Assembly (NCBI RefSeq): GCF_963576615.1 | Contig: NC_088711.1 | Coordinates: forward strand, 5,270,001-5,334,000 | Origin: Watersipora subatra | Lineage: Eukaryota; Bryozoa; Gymnolaemata; Cheilostomatida; Watersiporidae | Direction: 5' to 3' | DNA: 64,000 bases | In this document: piece by piece, positions 26,801 to 38,800 of the stretch | Layout of the letters: every line of letters begins with the position of its first letter | Position numbering within the stretch: position 1 is the stretch's first letter | The notes under the pieces: model-generated | The model's database searches: none | What the model saw: only the letters and a program-made list of their open reading frames with translations | Told to the model about the DNA's origin: nothing | Position numbers and translations under genes: made by a program

Positions 26801-29800
26801 ACAATGTTAATAAAGTCCAATATAATCAACATACGCTCACTAAACCGTCTCTTCTTCCCCTTTGACCGAGGAGTTGCGTGTCCATTCTCCTTAAGCACAT
26901 CTTTCACGTGGGGATGAGTCAAATAGGAGCCAGCATTAGGTTTTTCCACGTCCTCTGAAAGTTCACTCACTCCATTGCTATGAATTCCGGTGCTTTGGCT
27001 ACTAGAAAGAGACTTCTCAGACTGCCGCGAGCAATAACCATTAACCGAATAGAGCTCTGATGGTTGCTTCTTATTTTCCCGTGATTGTTTTACATTCGCA
27101 AGTAAAGTGCTATCGGCAACTGTCTCTGACTTTTGTGGTTGTGTTAGCCTAGATACTATGGCATGATCAGGTGCAGCGGTCACGGAGACATGGTTAGTAC
27201 CTGTTCCAATGGAATTGCTTGTAGGTTTTGTAACAGAGATGGGTGAAGCAGCATTTACCTGTGGCTCAACTACACCTTGATCAGCAGTTGCCACAGAACT
27301 TGGACAATAAGGTCGACCCTCGGGAGCTGGTCTGTTCTTTTTCCTCTTTCGCCTTTTTTTCTTCTTTAAAACTGAATGAGGCTCAGGAGTTGTCTCATTG
27401 GACAGCTGCAAGCAGTTTTTGGAATCTTGCTTTACTTTTTTCTTAGCAGGTTCAAAAATGTCACAGCTATTGCTTCCGGTAGAATGACTCATACGATTCT
27501 CTTTCTCGGATGACATGGAGGAGCTAGAACCTTCCTCTGATACAGGATTCCCCTTACGAGATCTTTTCTTTTTCTTGATATCTCCTTCCTTCGCATGCTT
27601 TGCTTTCGACTTGTGGTGATCTTTTGTGGTTGTACTCACCGTCCAACTACTGGTAGAGTTGATACTGCCTGCCTCCGAGTCTGAGTGGCTTGCAAAGTGT
27701 CCATTAGTAGTGACAACCTAGCAAAACCAGTAACTACCAGTAACACTAGTATTGATCAACTATTACTAGATAAAGTTACCGTAATGAACTGCTAGCATTG
27801 AAACAATGATAATAATAATAATTTGACTTTAATTACCTGCAAACTGCTGAAGAATGCACTATCATTGCCTGTGTACTGCTGAAAAATGCACTATCATTGC
27901 CTGTGCATTGCTGAAAAATGCACTATCATTGCCTGTGTATTGCTGAAGAATGCACCAGCACTTTCAAGATCACTAATGTTTACAATTAGTCTGTTGTTAA
28001 TGTTTTTTCAACTAAATGGGTTTTACCATTGCGCCAAAAACTCGAAATTCTTGTTTTCAGTTGATCATCAAAGAATGAAACAGTGAAACTTTTCGATGTC
28101 TTCTTTCCGCAAAAGCTTATTTGAACAATTATAAAAGCAGCGATAAGAATATATTATTAGCACTTGAACATCTGATCAGGCAAATAGAAAATCAAGAAAA
28201 ATGGGCAGCCAATCCTAATTTTGTGTTGCCATAATTTAAAAGTAAAAATTTGTTGCTGGTTAAACATTGTAAAATTTTTGTTCATTTCACTGCTTTTTAG
28301 TACTTAATTACAGGTTTATTGTTTTTCAAATGAAAAATGGTAAAAATGTAAACCAATGCTGTTAAAAAGGAACTCTAAAAATAGACATCAACCGCCACAC
28401 AGACAATGATTGTTATAATAAATGGGCATGATAGAGTAGGCAATTGCAAGAGAGCAGGCAATTGCAAGAGAGTCGACAATTGCAAGAGAGTAGGCAATTG
28501 CAAGAGAGTAGGCAATTGCAAGAGAGTAGGCAATTGCAAGAGAGTAGGCAATTGCAAGAGAGTAGGCAACTGCAACTTTTCATAAACAAGTAAACAGGCT
28601 TGCATTATAAACAACTATAGAATATACCTGTAGCCAATCATAAGCTGAAGATATTTTAATCATAATTTTGAATTTTATATTGACTTAACTCCATTCTTAA
28701 CAAAAATGCAAAAAGCACATTTTGCATTTGCCATTTTCCACATGAAAAAAAGATAAATCTAGGACAAAAATCAAGGTCGCAACCACATATCCCAATTACT
28801 AGATTGAACATTCCTAGTTTTTCATATTATAACAAAATGAAAAAAGAACTTGGGCTGTTACAGTAACGTTACATGATTAAACAATTATCACTATTAACAC
28901 TTTTTCCCAGTCTTAATGCAAGCAGTGAAACCAAAAAGAAAGAAGTATTTGTCTATGACAGGGTACTTAACCGATCCTTCGTGTCAAACGCCACAATTAA
29001 ACTTGTCATTATTATTCTCTGACCCTCAACATTATTCTTAAATTTATCCCTAAAAATATTCTTAAACCTTCGACGTGATGGCTAATCGCAGGCACCGTTC
29101 CTAGCAGTTCTTAGCCTTTTTTTCTACCCTCTGAATGCACTCAATTCTGTCTAATATCAGAAACAATAGCACCAAACCAGACATTACATATGAAGGCATA
29201 TGCAACATTTTAGGTATACTCCACCAGAAAGTCCTATTGCGCAGGAAAGAGCGCTTTATTAGATCTGGTACAGCATTCTAGCATCTGACATGAGAGAGGT
29301 CAGCACACTAGACTTGCTTTATCACAACTTACCTGCCAATTTGAACCAGCCATCCTTGTAGTTGGACTCACCACAGGATTCCTGGGTGGGGACATGAGCT
29401 TCGTCAGTGGAACCTAAAATAACATTCAACAAATAATTATTTTAATAAAATACCACTAAGGAACTGAGAGGATAGAGGATCGAACATATATTAGCCCTTC
29501 TCGATAATCCCAGCCATAACTGGCCTTACCAGTTTAAAGAGAGATGCATTGTCAGAAACGTGCAGTTGTGTAGCAGTCATGTATGAAATATACCAAATCT
29601 CAAAGTAATATCATGAAATGTTAACATTGTGGCAAGTACAGAAGCTCCTTCCCTGAGCCAAATGCCTGGAGATGAATATTACCCAATAATTAAGGGCTAT
29701 TGCGCTTTATCTCTCATATTTCCAAAGAAACATTTTAATGGAACATCTTTAAATATTATGAAAACAGAAAAAGCAGATTTTTCCATCTTCAATTTATTTA

Positions 29801-32800
29801 GAAATATAAAGCAGTGAGATTTTTCAATGTTTTGACAAAACAAACATTTACGAGCTACATATTATGCAGGTAGCTATTGTAAACATGCATAGTTGGTAGT
29901 GATTGAATGCACCATCACACGCACGCACACACCACACACACACTATGACCGGCCAAGGAAAGCATATCTAATTTTTTTGCATAAATATGACAATAAAAGA
30001 AAAGGGTGGCTATTTTTAAAATTGTAAAAGCCTGTCGAACATACTTTAAACCTATTGCTGCCGACTACTACAGCAGCGCTTAGGAATTATCACACCGTCA
30101 GATGTCCTGTATGTAACCTCTGTATTACCTGGTGTTTATACAAGTGCAACAGTTAGAAATGGCACAAGACTAACCCTGCGTGGACTTGAAGGGTTAGTAG
30201 ACACAGCTTCCATCTGTTTGAGAGATGTACCAGCAGAGAGCGTTGGTCTCTTCGCTGACCCTTGGGAAGGAGTAGATGATGTCTTTGTTGACCCTTGAGA
30301 AGGAGTAGATGTCTTTGTTGACCCTTGAGAAGGAGTAGATGTCTTTGTTGACCCTTGAGAAGGAGTTGATATCTTCACCATATCTTGGGAAGGATTTGAT
30401 ATCTTCGCTGGTCCTTGAGAAGGAGTTGGTATCTTCGCCGGTCCTTGAGAAGGAGTTGGTATCTTCGCCGGTCCGTGGGAAGGAGTTAGTATCTTCGCTG
30501 ACCCTTGGGAAGGAGTTGGTATTTTCGCCGGTCCTTGGGAAGGAGTTGGTATCTTTGTCGGTCCTTGGGAAGGAGTTGGTATCTTCGCCGGTCCTTGGGA
30601 AGAAGTTGGTATCTTCGCTTGTCCTTGAAGAGGGGTGGAGATCAATGAAGGCTGTGAAGAAGTTGACTTAGTCTCAGGAGTTCTTGTGGAGTTGCTCGAG
30701 TCTGTGTGTTTGTGGAGGGTTGTGTGAGACTTTGCAGAGGTGTGAACTGAAGATGTAGGAAAACCAGTAATATAAAATAACAGTGAGAAATGATTAACTG
30801 ATCGCTATGTATCAGTTAACATTTATTAGATGAATGGATAATGAATTTTAGATTCTCATCAAGTAAAATAATTGCTAAGAAATACACCGTTACAAATTCA
30901 TTGATGAAGGCTCCATGCACACAAAAGTTCAGCTAGTCGAGGCGCGGAGCCCAGTTGGCAGAAAGTGAGCAGGGTGTGGCTCATATTATTGGTTTTTTCA
31001 ATGAAGGATGTTTCCCTGAGAGTCGTACGATTCTACAGACTTATCCATGATTTAATCTCTATGCTGATCTCAAAATAAAAGCTGAACTAAAGCATTTGCA
31101 AAATCCAAAGTAAACGGTTGGAATTTCTTTCATCAAAACAGCATTCCTCAGGGTTAACTGAAGAGCTATAGATAGCAATGGCAATACAAACCTTTATTAG
31201 CATTAATCTTTTGCTGACCTGTCAGCCGTTGAGTGTTGCTAACGTTAGTTGTCTGATCCGAAGGCAGCTGACTGTAAAATAGGATGTATGCCTCCGAACT
31301 TAGCACACTCTTTACACCTGTCTGAGAGACCTACGAGTAAATTAAGAAGCAAGAAATGTTGAAGACAAGGTTTTTTTTAAAAGTATGCAGAGTTCTGAAT
31401 AACAAAATAAACATCAGCATTAAAAGCTGGCAAGGCTTATTGTCGCACAACAGATAGGACTAGATGTAATAAGGGTGAAGAGGCTGATGTTGATATAAAG
31501 TGATGCTTACGTGGGAGTCATTCATGCAGTACCATGTCTGGTTGGGTGCCTTGATGTAACAGTAGTAATGTCCAGAGTTACAGCTGAAGCCCGAGTGAAC
31601 AAGGACTGCATACAACTGGTAGTTAACAGGATTGCCCTAGAAGAAAGAGACAATGTAGGGTCGCATAAGTAACTTACTGGCGTCGTTTCAAATATTTTTT
31701 CAACAAAAAGGAGGAGACAATTACTAAATGTAGCAAAATTGCTATACGATACAAATATATTTAAATAACTAATCAAGGGCATAACATTACTTTCAGCCAT
31801 TGTTTGGACAGCCATACGACTGCAATAGGCAGCAAAGTCGAAGTGGCGCCATATAAATTTACTAGCAAGCACAGATTTCCATACTTATGCAATTTGTAAT
31901 CTAAAAACGAGCAAGCTGTCAAAAATGAGATGGGATAGAGACATATTTATTCAAGTTGTCAGCTGTGAACAATAAGATATCCAGCTTGATTTTCTTTTAC
32001 TTGAGCATGTGTAAAATGACTCATCGGAAATGGATTGTTGTAAGTAGTGAACTACTCGTTGATACAATGTTAGTATAGATTTGTTAGAACAGAATAGTGA
32101 CTGTCGGCGCTTCGATAGCTCATAATTAAAAAGTTTGTTTTAATTATGAGCTACCGAATCAGTAGCGAAAGCTAATTATTATTAACTAATAATTAATTAG
32201 TTAGTTCACTATTTGTACGAAATCAACTTTCAAATAAATCAAAAAAAATACAGCCATCATACTAACAAAAAATTATTTTTCAAATTTACATTTTCAAGAA
32301 TTGAATCCTGTTTGTAAAATATTTAAACGGGGAATGATATGCCAATATTGATTATAGCCATAGAGTGAAAAGTAAAATGTCATGACCATACACTACTATA
32401 TAGCCTGAGTGTTTTAAAAATAGATACACAGCGTGATACGATGAAAAATCTCAGGTTTTACACAAAAATACCAGTGTTTTTTTATTTCTGGAAAACTATA
32501 GAAGTTTTATGACATTTGAAACTAACACCAATTAGGAAACTTGGTAATATGAAAAAATTAAATTAAAATCATTAACACACTTGAAACATCAAAAGCAGAC
32601 TACATTTCGAGTTAGCATAATGACCCTCATTCTTTTGGCGAATATCATTTATATGTTATTTTCTCTACTTGTAAAATTGCACAGTTTACTTCATGCGAAG
32701 AGATAACCCTTATGTGGTACCATCATGCACAGATACGATGAGACTTTTAAATATATTTTGTGTCACCATAAGTGTGTCATCATAGAAGTATACATTGATG

Positions 32801-35800
32801 AGTTGTTCTCCCAACTGTCTGGTACTAAAAAGCCTCAACCGAGAGAACAACCCTTCCATGGTAGTCCAACAGATGAAAAGCATTTTAATAAGGTTGGGAT
32901 TTGAAAATAACAAATACTATAATATCAATGTAAGAATGATGTACCTCCCTGTGGGACATATATGGTCGTAAATTCAGTGTGGACGAGAAATCAATATGAC
33001 GACTGACTTTGCCACCCATAAGCCGATGGTAGTCGAATCTTTTCAGGTGCAAGGTAAGCACTTTAGGTGCTCTGTGTATCGTAAACTGTTTCAACGCTCT
33101 AACCTTTTTTTGGCACCTGCAGCAGGCAGCGAGTGCCTTATAAACATGGTGAAGAATATGTCAACAAAAGGAACAATCACAACCAAGAGATCTGCTTGAT
33201 ACACTTCTAAGATGAGACAGTAACAAAAATATCTACACGAGAGTGGACAACTCCTAAACCCCGAGTCGAGTACAATGGTCATTAACTTTTTCACTACCAT
33301 GATGCAGCTTTAGCAGGCTTCAAACAAATTGTTTCTGATTAGTGAGTAGTTAATTTATGTTTCTTATCATATCTGTACATAAATGAAATGAAGGGACACA
33401 ATTATCTGCATCAGAGTCGTATAGTTTCACAAAAGTCCCACGGCCAACGGACGCGTATATGGGAGCTCGTTCGTTTCCAAACAAACAGGCCACACCTACT
33501 ATTTTTATATAGGTTATAATGGAGAGGTCGCAACATTAACCAACAAAAATTACTCCCATTGGCAGTCGCTTTAAAATTGATTATTGTATTATACACCATT
33601 TGAAAGAGGACTAAAATTCCCTACAAGAAACTACAAATAATTTTTCTGTAAAAAAGTAAAGTAAATGCAAAGAAGTGAGATGTTTAGAGTGAGGTAAGAA
33701 AATTCCATTAGAGAACAGTATGTCGATAGGGTTTGCTTGGAAACAAACGCTTTTGTTTCCGGTTTTTGACACGGGACTATGTGAAGCTATATGGCTCTGA
33801 TCTGCATGTGTTGAGCCTATAAAGATATGTTTACAGCCCATCCAGAGTGTAGATTCGCTCTGCAAAAACTTCTTTTTGATCGCGATATCTTCTTAGCAAT
33901 GACCAGTCGTATCAGACGCGTTACAGCTACAAATTTTAGATATATAGACACTGGGTGATTTTTATTGAACAATGCTATTACTGACTGAGAATAGTTATTT
34001 TTATCAGTAGTAATATGCCATAAACTAATAATATTAATAAATCCTCCAACTCAGACATGATCATGGTTTTTCAAAAATGTGTTCATTCTCATTTTGCAAC
34101 GCGTTTGCGGTGTTTTTCCTGGCATCAGCTGATGTAATATTTTATGCTGATTAATTTGGTATCAAAAGATTTTTATAGACTGGATGGTTCAAAAGTTATG
34201 ACGATGTATAATATTGCTAAATATTAGGTTTTACTGAATACGTAATTACGTTACGATGAAGAAATTAACTTGGTAGAAAGAGTTACAGGAGTATGATGAG
34301 TAGAGGAACAATGATACTTAACAATTATACAGAAACAATGATAACCAACCTTGAGCATCTGTAGGCATTGTCCACGTCCAATATCTCTGGCTGCACAAAC
34401 TTTTGCAGTCCACGCTCCACACTGTTGACACCCTACAAACAGATATGGATGTATGTGAGAGGACTCACGCAAACCCTTCACTGGCTGTCTCCAAATTTTA
34501 CAAGCTGCAAAGCTTTAGATGTTAGATTTGTACTGAAGAGAAATCCCAGAACCCTATAGGGCTATGAGAGTAGTCCGAAGTTGTTGTCAATTACTCATAG
34601 CAGTTGGTTTTCGACAGTCAACTGACCTTGATATCGAGACTGACATCGAGTACAGGGTCATATGTCCTAGAGGTTGTCTTGCACTGCATGCATTTCACCT
34701 GACTCCGCAAGTAGCCCCCAAATACTTGGTGAACAAATGTCGTCTCTTTGCTCAGTTTCTCCAAGCTATAACCATAGACTAGACTGTTCGAAGTTGATCA
34801 TAACAGTGTTTGTACCAAAGAGGTTTTCTTATGGATAGACCTTAGCTGGGTTAGGCCTTTAGGTCGACTGGATGGAATGGATAGACCTTAGCTGGTTTAG
34901 GCCATTAGGTCGACTGGATGGAATGGATAGACCTTGGCTGGGTTAGGCCATTAAGTCGACTGGATGGAATGGATAGATCTTAGCGGGGTTAGGCTCTTAG
35001 GTCGACTGGATGGAAAGGATAGACCTTAGCTGGGTTAGGCCCTTAGGTCGGCTGGATGGAATGGATAGACCTTAGCTGGGTTAGGCCATTAAGTCGACTG
35101 GATGGAATGGATAGACCTTAGCTGGGTTAGGCCCTTAGGTCGACTGGATGGAATGGATAGACCTTAGCTGGATTAGGCCCTTAGGTCGACTGGATGGAAT
35201 GGATAGACCTTAACTGGTTTAGGCCATTAGGTCGACTGGATGGAATTGGTAGACCTTAGCCGGGTTAAGCCATTAGGTCGACTGGATGGAATGGATAGAC
35301 CTTAGCTGGGTTAGGCCCTTAGGTCGACTAGATGGGAGGATTCAGTTTCTAACATATAATTTAGTTTTGTAAATGGTATTAAATAATGTAGTTTTAACGC
35401 TATATGCAACTTCCTGAAGTATTTATCATTAGGTTTATGAGCTTAGGAATGAATTGAACAAAAAAGACCGTACTTTTACAATTTGTTCAATTTTCAACAG
35501 TTTCAACACAAGAAGCAAACCTCAGAATATCTAGTTTTGACTGTATTAGATAAGGCATTTGAGTACAGGAAATGAATGCCTAATTTAAAACAAGTGCAAG
35601 ACACTAGGATCACCTGGGATTCTGGCCGGTCAGGCATGATTTCTGCATGGCATCCACAATGTATCTCAGAAACTCATGCGCATCCTCCTGTCTGCCCCAG
35701 CGCAAGTGCTTTGCTATCACTGTAACAAGACACAACATTAATATCCTAAAAACTCAACAATTAGGCATGCCTATTGGGTTAACAAGAAAAGTCCAAGTCA

Positions 35801-38800
35801 AACGAGGTATACATAAGCCCGGAAATGTTGCATTAAAGTTTATATGCAGGTAGAAGTCAATCAATAGATTTCAGCATACAAGTCGACCCTGCGTACAAGT
35901 GGAGGTCTAAGCTTTGGTTTAAAAATCCTGGTTTTGACATGTACCTGTCGTATAAGGCGACCCTTTCTCTGGCTTAAATCGCTTGATTGCTAAAAGTTCA
36001 GTCGGCATCAGAGGTGAGCGATGCATAACTGAAAAAATGGCATCCAAAAACGCCGCCAGCAATGATGTCCATGTTTTTTTGGTGTCGCCGGCAATACAAC
36101 CATTGACAAAAGATCGAGAGAATGCAGTTCTGGTGAAAAGCATAGGGCACGAAAAACGGCACTTCAACATCGTATTGGCCCGCCTGGACAATAGAACAAA
36201 ACTGCCATCCCTGACAATACGCATTTTAGAGAAAAGCAGTCCTGCGAGACCGACTTCTGGCAAGAATCATGTACAAGAAGAAGGACGGATAGATGAGAGT
36301 GGATGTGTCAAACAAATTACCCAAGTATGGGATTGTAGGTAGATACTACGAAGCATTAAATTTGAAAAACACGTTATTTCAGAAGAGAATCCTAGTGACG
36401 ACAATTTGAATGGTGAAGAATAGAATTTTGTGTTTGATCCATCTCATGTTGACTAGGATTACTAGTGTTGTACTATTTTATAAAGAAATCCCTTTATGTC
36501 ACACCATGTAATTTTGATTTGTGGTGGTTTTTAAAAGTTGAATTTTATTAGAATTTGTGTAATAAAAAAAACATGAGAGCTGTAAAAATCGAGGATGAAT
36601 TTTTGAGCTTGTAATTTTGTGTCAAATCTTTGACTTATACGCCGAAATTTACGGTTATAGGTATTTCATCATATGATAAGAGATTCGTAAAAACCTGAAA
36701 AAACACAAAAATGCAAGATATAAAATACTATGTAAACCAAATTGGAAAGTGCGGGTCACTCATGAGAGAGCCTACTAAGAAAGAATGTTGCTATCAGCCT
36801 ACTGTGAGACAGTATCACTATTAGCTTCCTAAGATAGGTATTTGACTTACATTTGAGTTTCTGTAGGACATTGAGAGGTTTCAGCACTCCACCATGCTGC
36901 ACCAAGCACTTGCTCAACAGGTGCTCCAACTCACACAGCATGCAGAACCCATTACAGCGACCTGGAAAAGATTAACTCAAGTGGTTAACAATACAAGCTG
37001 CACGTACCAAGCAAGGTCACCCAATATCTACAACCTGCAAATATTGACACGTAGCACTGATTAGTAAATACCATCCTGTTTGCTAAAATATGAGAACAAC
37101 ACTTTTCAAGTTGAAAAATGACAATCATTTATTTACATTAGGATAGAAACAAATAGGCGTTTGCCAATATTTAGCAAATAATGAATCCGTTATTTTGATT
37201 TCTGCTAAGAGAAATATTACAAATAGATGTTTCCCATGCGATGAGACATGCAAGAGGTGGTGACTTTTGAAGTGTTTCAAAATGCTGCAACATCAACATA
37301 ACATGTTTTGCAACCATTACAAATGCACACGATATATATATATATATATGAGACTCTTTAGTAATATGCAATGGAAGTAGTCGGCATTATAAGAGAGTGC
37401 TAACATCAGCATTGGACATTCATGCATAATATTTAATAAAAACAAACAAGACTATGTAAATGTTCAATAAGAAGAATCGTGAGTGTTAGGGTGTTAGGGC
37501 ATCTGTCCATCGAACTATATACAGTCAAACATGGATAACTCGTCCACGGATAGCTCGAACACATGGTTAATTCGAACATTTCCTTTGGTCCGTTCCCACG
37601 TAATGATAAATTGCTATAGATAACTCGAACTCAACACTGTTAATTCGAACTGTTTTTTTGCCCAACGGCTACCGAAACGGTTGTTATCGCTTTAGAAAAT
37701 CACTTTATTCAAAGCCATAGAGGTAAACTTCATCTTTTCGTAATTCATAAGCATCGTTATTACCACCATCGGCAAAATATTTTTGTCAACGACTTTTCTA
37801 AAAGTTTGGTGAAATTTGATTTATACTGCGATACGATGAATAGCACGGGTTAGCCGGGTCACGCGCGCAAGGATTTTCGCCACGCACATACAAAACAAAA
37901 ATCGCATGTTGTTTTGTATGTGCGTGGCGAAATTCCTTGAGTACGTGACCCGGCTAGCCCGTGATGAATAGTTTTCCGACGTTGATTCTGTGTTGAATCA
38001 ACGTCGGAATGTTGAATGTTTAAAACGTCTTAAAATTGTTGTAATACGTTGTCTGAGCTACAAAAAACTAATCATCGTTTGACCTAAACACAGAACACAT
38101 GTGTACATTCAATAAGTATCTATTAAAAAAGCGTGAGTGATATAGAATGTACCGTAAAACCTCGTAAAACTTCTAATTGAACTGCCTCGGAGTGTTGCTC
38201 TTAACGAATCCCAGGTAAAGTAAGGTAATCTGCATAAACTTCAAGAAAAAACGGCAAAATTGATCGTGGGTAAAACCCCAAAAGAATAAAATGTCTTTTC
38301 TTTTGAGCATTTCAACAACCATCAAGTTTTGCCAATGTCAATCTGAAAAACGTCCTGGCGATAACATCACCTCAAACAACAAACCAATCTCAAGTGATAG
38401 AAAAATCTCTATACTTTTTCATGAAAACGTTTTAAACTTTACATTAGAAGCATTTAATTTGAAACAAGCCATTTGTGCTTTTGATTTATATTATAGTTTG
38501 TATATGCACATGTATTTACTAATAAATAAGTAAATATATGGACTTGTGACAGTGCTCTGATAACTTGAACGCTCTGATAATTCGAACACTTTTGCTCGGT
38601 CCCTTGAAGTTCGAGTTATTCATGTTTGACTGTATATAGAAATAGATTATAGTTTTGGGTCTCATAAGCGCTTTTGCAAATACATAGACTTGGCTGGTGC
38701 GAAGCCTTCTTTAAAAAAACTAATGGCCACTACAAAACTTGTAATGGCCACTACAAAACTTGTAATGGCCACTACGAAACTTGTAATGGCCACTACAAAA

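Larger units (their letters stand above)
37522..38632. mobile_element. Non-autonomous pogo-like DNA transposon with TA duplication
   Basis: Terminal inverted repeats: CAGTCAAACATGGATAACTC on the left, the complement of CAGTCAAACATGAATAACTC on the right, immediately flanked by TA on both sides. Subterminal TTCGAAC motifs recur in opposite orientation. No transposase frame exists in 1111 bp; the 80-codon frame at 38291-38533 shows no domain. The TA duplication and CAG ends fit the IS630-Tc1-mariner group, pogo-like branch. It carries a nested MITE at 37844-37963. Confidence 0.82.

Noticed and set aside
28375-28614. 79-codon frame of LQLPTL repeats
   Set aside because: It is a product of the 18-bp intronic array and has no conserved context.
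30339-30671. 110-codon plus-strand frame rich in GKELVSSP
   Set aside because: It is the antisense reading of the coding minisatellite in USP exon 10.
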